Positions 16,199-22,997 of a stretch of DNA of 32,352 bases are shown one piece after another (positions within the stretch are counted from its first letter, which is position 1; the number at the start of each line of letters is the position of its first letter). Location of the stretch: assembly GCA_005883405.1 (NCBI GenBank), contig VBGG01000195.1:1-32352 (forward strand), written 5' to 3'. Both the position numbers and the translations under genes were made by a program. The DNA is from Chloroflexota bacterium. GTDB lineage: Bacteria > Chloroflexota > UBA6077 > CF-72. The notes below the pieces were generated by a model. The model had not been told where the DNA came from, ran no database searches, and worked only from the letters and a program-made list of their open reading frames with translations.

Positions 16199-18244
16199 TC
16201 AATGCTCGCCGTTGGACTCCTTCTTGTGCTCCTCGATGATCTTCTGCTGCAGGTGCGCCGGCACGGGGTCATAGTGCGACACGCGCATCGTGTACGTCCC
16301 CCGCCCTTGCGTCATCGACCGCAGATCGGTGGCGTACCGAAGCATCTCGCTCTGGGGCACGCTTGCCTCGATCGAGGTATTCGGCCCATCGGGCGTCATG
16401 CCGTGGATGTGCGCGCGCCGCGTATTGAGATCACCCATGATGTCCCCGGCGAACTCGCTGGGCACGGTCACCTCGACGTGCATGACCGGTTCGAGCAACA
16501 CTGGATTGGCCTGCGTGAACGCCGCCTTGAACCCCACCGACCCCGCGGTCTTGAACGCGGCCTCCGAGGAATCCACCGGGTGGTACTTGCCGAAGACGAG
16601 TGCGCACCGCACGTCTACTACCGGGTACCCAGCAATGACGCCCTGGTCCATGGTTTCCCGCACACCCTTCTCAACGGCCGGTATGAACTGCTTTGGCACC
16701 ACACCTCCAACAATCTTGTCTACAAACTCGAAGCCTTCGCCGCGCGCCGTCGGCTCGACCTCCAGGTTGACCACTCCGTACTGCCCGTGCCCGCCAGACT
16801 GGCGCACGTGACGCCCCTCAGCCGCCGCCTTGGTGGTAACCGTCTCGCGGTAGGCCACCTTGGGCACGTCGAGCGTCACGTTGACGCCGAACTTGCGCTG
16901 CAGCCGCTGCGTCGCGACATCGAGATGTGAATCGCCCAGGCCCGACAAGATGACCTCGTTCGTCGAGGTCTCGCGGTGCATTCGCAGGCTCGGGTCCTCC
17001 TCCAGCAACCGCGTCATCGCCGTGCTGAGCTTGTCAACATCGCTCCGCGACTTCGGATGCACCGATGCGAAGTAGGCTGCCGCCGGGTAGTCGATGCCAG
17101 CCAGCTCGACTCCGCCGTCCCTGGTAGACAGCGTGTCGCCAGTCACCGACTCCGCCAGCTTGGGAATAACGCCGATGTCACCGGTGACCAGTCGCTGCGT
17201 CGCCTCCTGCGTCTTGCCGCGCACGTGAAAGACCTGACCGATCCGCTCGTCCTTGCTCTTCTGGACGTTCCACACGTGGCTGTCGGCGCCGAGCGTTCCG
17301 GAATAGACCCGGACATAGCTCAGGCGACCGATGTTCGGATCCGACACCGTCTTGAAGATGAGTCCCGCGAGCTTGTCATTCGCTTGCAGCGGCGAGCCAT
17401 TCGCCAGTGTCGCGGCCCCGTCTACCGGGGATGGCAGCAGCCGCACGATCTCGTTCAGCAGCGGCTCGAGGCCGATCGATTTGCTGCCCGCCGTTGCCAG
17501 TACGGGAAACAGCTTTTGTTCACGTACTCCCTGGCGTAGCGCCTTTGACAGCTCCTCGGACGTAATCTCTTCGCCTTCGAGGTATTTGTTGATCAGGTCG
17601 TCGTCGAGCTCGCAAGCGCTTTCGACCAGCATTTCGCGCAATTGATCGATGGTTGCCTGCTCTGTCGCGGGCGCATCCTGTGCGGACTGACTACCCGCCA
17701 TGTAGGCTTTGCGTTCGAGCAGATCGACCACACCGCTGAGGCTGTCCGCTCTGCCGATAGGAAAGACCAGCGGGACGATGCTCTTTCCATACCGCTCACG
17801 CAGCGCATCCAGGGCAGCGCGATAATCGGCATTCTCGCGGTCCATCTTGTTGATCACGAGCAGGCGCGGCAGATGCCCCGTTCGCTTCCACACCGCGTCG
17901 GTGCCGACCTGCGGACCGGCCACGCCATCTACCAGGATCAACGCGCTGTCGGCAACTCGCGTAGCCTCCGCGACTTCACCATAGAAATCAGCATAGCCGG
18001 GCGTGTCGAGGAGATTGATCTTGTGGCCCTGCCACTCGAGCGGCGCCACGGCCAGGCTGACCGACATCTGCCGCTTGAGCTCTTCGGGATCGAAGTCAGT
18101 GGTGGTATTGCCGTCCTCGACCGAGCCCGTGCGCGTGATGGCCCCCGCGCGAAACAGCAACGCCTCGACGAGTGTCGTCTTGCCCGCGCCACCATGCGAG
18201 AACAAACCGACGTTGCGTAGCTGCGCAGGTGCGTACTCTTTCAT
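16199..18244 (-). CDS. Elongation factor G-like translational GTPase (EF-G paralog)
   Basis: 681-aa protein of the EF-G-like family. G1 is SHGGAGKTTL (residues 16-25), with GGA where canonical EF-G has IDA. G3 is DTPGYADF (Asp80) and G4 is NKMD (132-135). The switch I region reads DFDPEELKRQMSVS in place of the canonical EKERGITI-type motif. The later domains are those of EF-G (VAYRETVTTKAAAEGRHVRQ; HGQYGVV; LEPVMHVEVTVPSEFAGD; HIHGM). These features point to the second, non-canonical EF-G group rather than the main fusA, which normally sits with rpsL-rpsG. Exact role is unclear. The ATG is preceded by a GAGGAG ribosome binding site and a TATACT -10. Confidence 0.9.
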   Translation of the reverse strand: MKEYAPAQLRNVGLFSHGGAGKTTLVEALLFRAGAITRTGSVEDGNTTTDFDPEELKRQMSVSLAVAPLEWQGHKINLLDTPGYADFYGEVAEATRVADSALILVDGVAGPQVGTDAVWKRTGHLPRLLVINKMDRENADYRAALDALRERYGKSIVPLVFPIGRADSLSGVVDLLERKAYMAGSQSAQDAPATEQATIDQLREMLVESACELDDDLINKYLEGEEITSEELSKALRQGVREQKLFPVLATAGSKSIGLEPLLNEIVRLLPSPVDGAATLANGSPLQANDKLAGLIFKTVSDPNIGRLSYVRVYSGTLGADSHVWNVQKSKDERIGQVFHVRGKTQEATQRLVTGDIGVIPKLAESVTGDTLSTRDGGVELAGIDYPAAAYFASVHPKSRSDVDKLSTAMTRLLEEDPSLRMHRETSTNEVILSGLGDSHLDVATQRLQRKFGVNVTLDVPKVAYRETVTTKAAAEGRHVRQSGGHGQYGVVNLEVEPTARGEGFEFVDKIVGGVVPKQFIPAVEKGVRETMDQGVIAGYPVVDVRCALVFGKYHPVDSSEAAFKTAGSVGFKAAFTQANPVLLEPVMHVEVTVPSEFAGDIMGDLNTRRAHIHGMTPDGPNTSIEASVPQSEMLRYATDLRSMTQGRGTYTMRVSHYDPVPAHLQQKIIEEHKKESNGEH

Positions 18245-18286
18245 GTGCAGTGGGACTCCTCACGGGGCGACACCCCAAGACCTACT

Positions 18287-18292
18287 AGTATA
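18287..18292 (-). promoter_or_regulatory. Candidate -10 box of the EF-G-like gene
   Basis: On the - strand this reads TATACT preceded by TTCG, matching the CG-TATACT context upstream of rpsB. It lies ~43 bp upstream of the ATG at 18244, giving a leader of roughly 35 nt with a good ribosome binding site. No clear -35. The rest of 18245-18519 shows no further gene. Confidence 0.45.
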
Positions 18293-18519
18293 CGAAGGGT
18301 CCTGAGTATGAACCCGATCCCCGCGGACTACTCCAGGCGCCCTCCGTCCGTTGCCGCCGCCGTACGCCACCGCCGCGGCATCCCCCGCTGCGCCTCTGGA
18401 GTGCGTGCGGCCGCTGGCATGGCACGCTGGGTCCCCTCCGGGGATTTTCCGCTTGTCGGCGCCGGGGCACGTCACGACGTCGAGCGATGGCTCGGCTCAA
18501 TCGCGCGTCTCGCTCCGCC

Positions 18520-19186
18520 ATGATCCCCATCAAGGACTATCCAGGCCCACGCCGCACGTTCCCGTGGGTGATGCTCACCATCCTGGTAGTGAACATCCTG
18601 GTCTTCATCTTCGAGCTCGGTGTTGGCGACACGAACTCACTGGATCAGCTTTTCATGTCGGCCGGGGTGGTCCCGGTCGAGTTCACCCGCGGCATCATCG
18701 TCGGCCCACCGCCGCCGTTCAAGATGCCGTGGATCACGCTCTTCACGAGCATGTTTTTGCACGGCGGCCTGCTGCACATCGCGTCGAACATGCTGTACCT
18801 GTTCATCTTCGGCGATAACGTCGGTATGCGGCCTGGCCGCGGGCGCAACCCACATCGTGGTCAATGCGGGCTCCTCGACGCCCAGCCTCGGCGCCTCCGG
18901 CGCTATCGCCGGTGTGCTGGCCGCGTACCTGCGGCTGTATCCCCACGCTGAGGTTCGCACGCTGCTGTTCATCGGCCCGATAGTCCTGGTGCCACGCATC
19001 GCCGCCGCATTCTTGATCGTCTTCTGGTTCTTCACTCAGTTCGTCTCGGGCATCATGACGCTGGGCGTCAACACCGATACGTCTGGTGGCGTGGCCGTCT
19101 GGGCGCACATCGGCGGCTTCATCGCCGGCCTGATCCTCGTCCAGATCATGGCGCCGCGTCCCAAGGCCCCCGCCATCGCCTACTGA
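18520..19186 (+). pseudogene. Rhomboid family intramembrane serine protease, broken by a frameshifting deletion
   Basis: Rhomboid proteases cut membrane proteins within the bilayer. The first frame (18520 to about 18822) has FTSMFLHGGLLHIASNMLYLFIFGDNV, with the conserved HGG and Asn helix. The sequence then continues in the +1 frame from about 18824 as CGLAAGATHIVVN. The active-site GASGAIAG and the distal His in HIGGFIAGLI follow, down to the stop at 19184. Relative to homologs the ~15 residues of the L1 segment (normally ending in RFLxFY) are gone, and the frame changes at the junction. All catalytic residues remain, but on two frames. The start ATG 18520 gives the usual MIP lead; ATG 18487 is also in frame. 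This is a real deletion or an assembly error. Confidence 0.8.
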
Positions 19187-19191
19187 GACCA

Positions 19192-19350
19192 GTTACGCGT
19201 TGCGCGTTACGCGTTGCGCGTTGGGGCTTCGCCCAGCTAGCGACGAGCTTGCTGACAGGGAGGCGATTTTTTGCGCCGGCTCGTTGTCGGCTGACCCGCG
19301 TTCTCCGCCATCACTCAACGCGCAACGCGTAACGCGGAACGCGGAACCTC
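19192..19350. repeat. Inverted pair of five-unit heptanucleotide arrays between rhomboid gene and yebC
   Basis: Left arm (19192-19226): GTTACGC, GTTGCGC, GTTACGC, GTTGCGC, GTTGGGG. Right arm (19316-19350): CAACGCG, CAACGCG, TAACGCG, GAACGCG, GAACCTC. As in the 5721-5857 copy, each arm is exactly five heptads and the left arm ends in GTTGGGG followed by GGCTTCGCC-like sequence and CAGCTAG (19234-19240). The left arm starts 6 bp after the upstream stop, and the right arm occupies the place where yebC should begin. Confidence 0.85.
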
Positions 19351-19381
19351 GCACGGAATCAATGCTAGACTTGGACACCTC

Positions 19382-20131
19382 GGTCATAGCAAGTGGGCCC
19401 AGATCAAGCGCGCCAAAGGCGCGAATGACGTCAAACGCGGCCAATTGTTCACCAAGTTCGGCCGCGAAATCTCGGTCGCGGCCCGCGAGGGCGGCGCCGA
19501 TCCGGATGGAAACCCCCGCCTGCGCATGGCCATCGACCGCGCCCGCGAAGCGAACATGCCGATGGACACCATCCAGCGCGCGATTCAGCGTGGCGTCGGC
19601 GGTGGCGAAGGTGCTGCACTGGAGGAGGTCGTCTACGAGGCCTACGGCGCGGGCGGCGCCGCACTGCTGATCGAGGCCACCACGGACAACCGCAACCGCA
19701 CCGTCGCCGAAGTCCGCGCCACGCTCACCCGCGGCGGCGGCTCGCTGGGCGAATCTGGCTCGGTGGCGTGGAACTTCGAGTCCCGTGGCATCATCGTGGC
19801 CCAGCCGCGCGACAAAGCCGACCCCGAAGAACTGGCGCTCAAAGCGATCGACGCTGGCGCGGACGACTTCAGCGTCGATGGCCGCGACGTCGAGGTCTTG
19901 ACCGACCCCAGCCGCGTTGACGAGGTCCGCCGCGCGCTCGAGGCCGACGGCGCCAAAATCACCAACACCGACGTTGCCATGGTGCCCAAGACGCAGATCG
20001 AGCTTCCTGCAGATCAAACCACCGCCGTCATGCGTCTTGTCGAACGTCTGGAAGACCTCGACGACGTGACACGCGTATACACCAACGTGCACATCTCGGA
20101 CGAGGTGCTCGCCCAGGCCACCGCGGGCTAG
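19382..20131 (+). CDS. yebC: YebC/PmpR family protein with no canonical start codon in frame
   Basis: YebC proteins bind DNA as regulators, and some members help ribosomes through proline stretches. Homology begins at the first family residues, GHSKWAQIKRAKGANDVKRG (from 19382), and runs to the end. It includes LFTKFGREISVAAREGG and the acidic YETDLYG-like middle. In frame upstream there is no ATG, GTG or TTG back to the stop at 19292; the first TTG is at 19445, after the most conserved residues. An ATC at 19358 is the only near-start codon close by. An ATG at 19362 is in another frame, so a one- or two-base indel could restore a start. The right arm of the repeat lies just upstream. Confidence 0.88.
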   Translation, partial: GHSKWAQIKRAKGANDVKRGQLFTKFGREISVAAREGGADPDGNPRLRMAIDRAREANMPMDTIQRAIQRGVGGGEGAALEEVVYEAYGAGGAALLIEATTDNRNRTVAEVRATLTRGGGSLGESGSVAWNFESRGIIVAQPRDKADPEELALKAIDAGADDFSVDGRDVEVLTDPSRVDEVRRALEADGAKITNTDVAMVPKTQIELPADQTTAVMRLVERLEDLDDVTRVYTNVHISDEVLAQATAG

Positions 20132-20165
20132 AAAGCCTTTCAGCCTAATCAAAGGAATACGCACT

Positions 20166-20684
20166 GTGATCGATAGCTCGCGGAGCCTGGCGGATAGTAG
20201 CGTCGCCAGCAACGCCCCTGAAGAAGCCCGTTATTACCACGCCGATCCATCGTGGTTCGAAGAGAACAGCCTGTCCTTCGATGACGTGGTCCGCGCGCGT
20301 ATGTGCGACACCTGCCGTGCCAAGGTCGGCCAGGAAGTCGAGGAGCGTGCGCCCGTTTTTGACAAGTCTACGGGTCGCATGCGCTTCGAGGTGCAGAAGA
20401 CCACCTACGGCAGCGATCCGCTCAAATGCATCCGTGAGCACTGCGGTCGAGCGAAGAACTACATCCACCGCGACATGCCCACGCTCGAGGCCATCTTTCG
20501 CATCTTCCTCGCCAACGCGAACCAGCCGATGACGCTCGAGCAAGTGCGCGAACAGCTGGCTGAATGGTGTCCAGGCGGCGGCTGCCAATGGTTATTGCTG
20601 CCGCAGGAGATGGTCGAGCGGCTGGTGCAGAACGATCGTCATTACGGCCTGCGACAGACCGAAGCTCCAACGGCCCACGTCTGA
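20166..20684 (+). CDS. Conserved-looking cysteine-rich protein of unknown function
   Basis: Not recognised. The 172-aa protein has no signal peptide or membrane segment. Six cysteines are spaced in pairs: Cys47 and Cys50 (RMCDTC), Cys88 and Cys93 (LKCIREHC), Cys135 and Cys140 (WCPGGGC). The first four could form a zinc ribbon-like site. The C-terminal half (PTLEAIFRIFLANANQPMTLEQVREQL) looks like a winged-helix segment. Together these suggest a metal-stabilised nucleic-acid-binding protein, which is inference. The start is GTG 20166 with AAGGAA upstream (20153-20158). It ends where the threonine ammonia-lyase begins. Confidence 0.75.
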   Translation: MIDSSRSLADSSVASNAPEEARYYHADPSWFEENSLSFDDVVRARMCDTCRAKVGQEVEERAPVFDKSTGRMRFEVQKTTYGSDPLKCIREHCGRAKNYIHRDMPTLEAIFRIFLANANQPMTLEQVREQLAEWCPGGGCQWLLLPQEMVERLVQNDRHYGLRQTEAPTAHV

Positions 20685-21903
20685 CCTCAGCCTTCACGAC
20701 GTACAGCAGGCGGCGGCCCGCCTGGCTGGTCGCGTCCACGTCACGCCCTGCTGGGAATCGCGCACGTTCTCGGCGCTGTGCGGCGGCCGCGTCTGGCTCA
20801 AGTACGAGAACCTGCAGCGCACCGGTTCCTACAAGATCCGCGGCGCACTGAACCGCATCCTCACGCTGCCGGCGGAGGCGCGTGAACGAGGCGTGATCGC
20901 TGCCTCGGCGGGCAACCACGGCCAGGGCGTGGCCGTGGCCGCCGCGCTTGCGGACGTTCGAGCGACGATCGTCATGCCCTGCCAGGCGCCGCTGGCGAAG
21001 GTCTCGGCGACCCGCGGCTACGGCGCGCGGGTGATTCTCTCCGGCGAAGTCTTCGACGAGGCGCACGCCGAGGCGCTGCGCGTGGCGGAGCTCGAAGGCC
21101 TCACGTACGTGCACCCGTTCGACGATCCGCTGGTGATGGCCGGCCAGGGCACCGTGGCCATCGAGGTGCTCGAGGCAGCGCCCGACGTGGATACGCTCGT
21201 GGTACCCATCGGCGGCGGCGGCCTGATCGCCGGGATGGCGGTGGCTGCCAGAGCACTCAGGCCTGACCTGCGCGTGTTCGGTGTCCAGGCAAGCGGCGCC
21301 AATGCCACGCACCTGGCGTTCCATGATCGCTTTCGAGGTCCGCTGTCGTCGCCCGAGACGATCGCCGACGGCCTCCTGACCCGCGCCCCGGGCGAGCGCA
21401 CGCTGCCCGTCATCCGCCGTCTCGTCGACGACGTGGTCACCGTGTCAGACGAGGCGATCGCCGAAACGGTGGTGTTGTTGATGGAGCGCGCCAAGACGGT
21501 TGCCGAGCCCGCTGGCGCGGTGGCGCTCGCGGCGCTGCTGTCGGGCGCGGTGGCGGCCGGCGGCCGAAGGAGCTGCGCGATCATCAGCGGTGGCAACGTC
21601 GACCCGAACCTGATGGATCGCCTGCTGCAGTTCGGTCTTGGCGCGGCCGGTCGACACCTGCGTCTGCGCACCGAGCTGAACGACCGCCCGGGTGCGCTCG
21701 TGCGCTTGTCGACGATCATCGCCGACCTGGGCGCCAACATCTTCGAGGTGGTCCATCACCGTATCGGCTCCGCGCGCTCGGTGAACCTCGTCGACCTGGA
21801 GCTGACGCTAGAAGTGCGCGACCGTGCCCACGGCGAAGCCCTGCTCGAAGCCATGCGCGCCGGGGGCTACGTGACCGAAGTCGTCGAGCCCTTCAGGCGC
21901 TAG
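20677..21903 (+). CDS. ilvA: Threonine ammonia-lyase with C-terminal ACT domain; start codon appears to be ACG
   Basis: PLP enzyme that deaminates threonine to 2-oxobutanoate. The PLP lysine is Lys53 in GSYKIRGA; SAGNHGQGVAVA binds phosphate, and the glycine-rich loop is VPIGGGGLIAGMA. An ACT domain closes the protein (ELNDRPGALVRLSTIIADLGANIFEV, ~330-405). At 408 aa it matches the short form with one ACT domain. The first in-frame ATG, GTG or TTG is 20893, past the active-site lysine, so it cannot be the real start. ACG at 20677, overlapping the upstream stop, gives TSDLSLHDVQQAAARLAG and is one base from ATG. Specificity for threonine versus serine is not shown by sequence. Confidence 0.9.
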   Translation, partial: TSDLSLHDVQQAAARLAGRVHVTPCWESRTFSALCGGRVWLKYENLQRTGSYKIRGALNRILTLPAEARERGVIAASAGNHGQGVAVAAALADVRATIVMPCQAPLAKVSATRGYGARVILSGEVFDEAHAEALRVAELEGLTYVHPFDDPLVMAGQGTVAIEVLEAAPDVDTLVVPIGGGGLIAGMAVAARALRPDLRVFGVQASGANATHLAFHDRFRGPLSSPETIADGLLTRAPGERTLPVIRRLVDDVVTVSDEAIAETVVLLMERAKTVAEPAGAVALAALLSGAVAAGGRRSCAIISGGNVDPNLMDRLLQFGLGAAGRHLRLRTELNDRPGALVRLSTIIADLGANIFEVVHHRIGSARSVNLVDLELTLEVRDRAHGEALLEAMRAGGYVTEVVEPFRR

Positions 21904-22145
21904 TGCAGCGAGATGTCGACGCGTTCTTTGGGCGGCGGCGGCGGATTGACCGGGCCGGCCTGCGTATAGATCGGCCACCAGCCCTCGCGGTCGCCGTAAA
22001 CCATCCAGCGCTGAATGCCATGAATGCGGGCGTACTCGACCGTCTCTTCAGGCGAACGGAACACGATCGGCTCGCCGCGCGATCGCACAATACTCGGTCC
22101 GCCATCGAGCAGAATCATCCCGTAGCGCGTCGCACGATCAGACAC
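21900..22145 (-). CDS. Small hypothetical protein
   Basis: 81 aa, not recognised. It is hydrophilic, with a proline run near the end (NPPPPPKERV) and aromatic residues in the middle (IQRWMVYGDREGWWPIY). It has no signal peptide or membrane segment. The start is GTG at 22145. The - strand TATAGT at 22158-22153 would put the transcription start almost exactly at this GTG, suggesting a leaderless mRNA. The stop overlaps the end of ilvA tail to tail through a shared CTAG. Confidence 0.6.
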   Translation of the reverse strand: MSDRATRYGMILLDGGPSIVRSRGEPIVFRSPEETVEYARIHGIQRWMVYGDREGWWPIYTQAGPVNPPPPPKERVDISLH

Positions 22146-22152
22146 GTGCGCG

Positions 22153-22158
22153 ACTATA
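22153..22158 (-). promoter_or_regulatory. Candidate -10 box of the small gene at 21900-22145
   Basis: Reads TATAGT on the - strand, ending 7 bp before the GTG start at 22145. With normal -10 to start spacing the transcript would begin at or next to the start codon. Confidence 0.4.
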
Positions 22159-22221
22159 CACGTCTCATCGCCATCGCGCCACGAACCCGCCCCGTACCGT
22201 TAAAATGCCGCAGTCCCCCCA

Positions 22222-22292
22222 GGCGACGTAGCCAAGTGGCAAGGCAGCGGTCTGCAAAACCGCGATCACCGGTTCGAATCCGGTCGTCGCCT
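22222..22292 (+). tRNA. tRNA-Cys (GCA)
   Basis: Acceptor arms GGCGACG (22222-22228) and CGTCGCC (22285-22291) pair fully; the discriminator is U, as expected for tRNA-Cys. The anticodon stem GCGGT/ACCGC encloses loop CTGCAAA with anticodon GCA. The T arm has GGTTCGAATCC. CCA is not encoded. A degenerate copy of its 3' end lies ~510 bp downstream. Confidence 0.95.
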
Positions 22293-22350
22293 CCCCGATT
22301 CTGAACTTGAAACGAGCCGTCCGGGCGCTCTTCACGTACCGAAAAGCGGC

Positions 22351-22374
22351 GTGGTCACCTTAACGGTCACCTTA
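22351..22374. repeat. TAAGGTGACC direct repeat, copy 1 (two units)
   Basis: Read on the - strand it is TAAGGTGACCGT followed by TAAGGTGACCAC, two 12-bp units head to tail. A near-identical pair lies at 22693-22717, 342 bp away in the same orientation. Confidence 0.7.
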
Positions 22375-22692
22375 CGGACTCCCACTGATCGGACCCAGAT
22401 GTGGTCTCCATCAGATAGTCGGCGCCCGCACAGTCGGCCGGGAGGCACCCAGGGTGCACACAACGGCCACTCCGTCTGCCCAGTCGGTCGTCGGCGACCG
22501 AATTGCGCACCGCGCTTGTAAGCATGGTTCGAAGTCGGCAACCAGGACTCCTCAGCCGTTGTCCTTCAGTCTCCCTCGCTGGGAATGACTGCACCAGCAA
22601 GTCGACAGTGGACTGAGCCACGTGGTCGGCTGGGCACGACACTCTGGCGGCTGGAGGTCGACCTGGCTGCGAGCGCGTTGAAGCGCGCGCCG

Positions 22693-22717
22693 GTGGTCCA
22701 CCTTAATGGTCACCTTA
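22693..22717. repeat. TAAGGTGACC direct repeat, copy 2 (two units)
   Basis: Same two-unit pattern as 22351-22374, with one substitution between the units and one inserted base in the second unit (TAAGGTGGACC on the - strand). Confidence 0.7.
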
Positions 22718-22772
22718 GCCGGCGATTTCACGCGTACTTCGCCGCACATGCCCGGCCTCAACACCCTGCCAG

Positions 22773-22803
22773 GCGATCACCGGTTCAGAATCCGGTCGGC
22801 GCA
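22773..22803 (+). repeat. Degenerate copy of the tRNA-Cys 3' end (att-like)
   Basis: Matches tRNA-Cys from the end of the anticodon arm through the T arm: GCGATCACCGGTTC, then one inserted A, then GAATCCGGTCG, then partial acceptor CGC. About 28 of 31 positions agree with 22263-22292. The rest of the tRNA is absent, so it is a direct repeat of the kind left by tRNA-targeted integration, not a tRNA gene. Confidence 0.7.
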
Positions 22804-22997
22804 GGCGCAGGACTGCCGGTTCTTCACACGATCCCATCGGCGATCGCCGCACCGCGCGCGAACAAGGGCCGCAGCATCCTTGACCCGATCCTGGCCCTTC
22901 TATACGAGTAACAGCATCGCCACGGCGCTGCAGCTGCTGCCGGCCCATGAGCGAATCGACGGTGTCGGTCCAGCTCGCCAGGCTTAGCCTCATCCGG

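Larger units (their letters stand above)
22293..22946. other. Gene-poor stretch, probable scar of an integrated element next to tRNA-Cys
   Basis: No open frame here resembles a known protein on either strand. It holds two copies of a GTGGTC-ACCTTAA-GGTCACCTTA motif (22351-22374 and 22693-22717) and a decayed copy of the tRNA-Cys 3' end (22773-22803). These repeats and the position beside a tRNA suggest a remnant of a tRNA-targeted integrative element whose genes are gone or too decayed to name. Confidence 0.5.

Noticed and set aside
18245-18523. 92-codon + frame upstream of the rhomboid gene
   Set aside because: Unconserved Arg/Pro-rich translation overlapping the EF-G-like promoter; the rhomboid start at 18520 explains the region better.
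22773-22803. A second tRNA-Cys gene
   Set aside because: Only the T-arm end is present, with an inserted base in the T loop; there is no anticodon arm.
22585-22911. 108-codon + frame in the gap after tRNA-Cys
   Set aside because: It runs through the repeat units and the att-like copy, has no ribosome binding site and resembles no protein.
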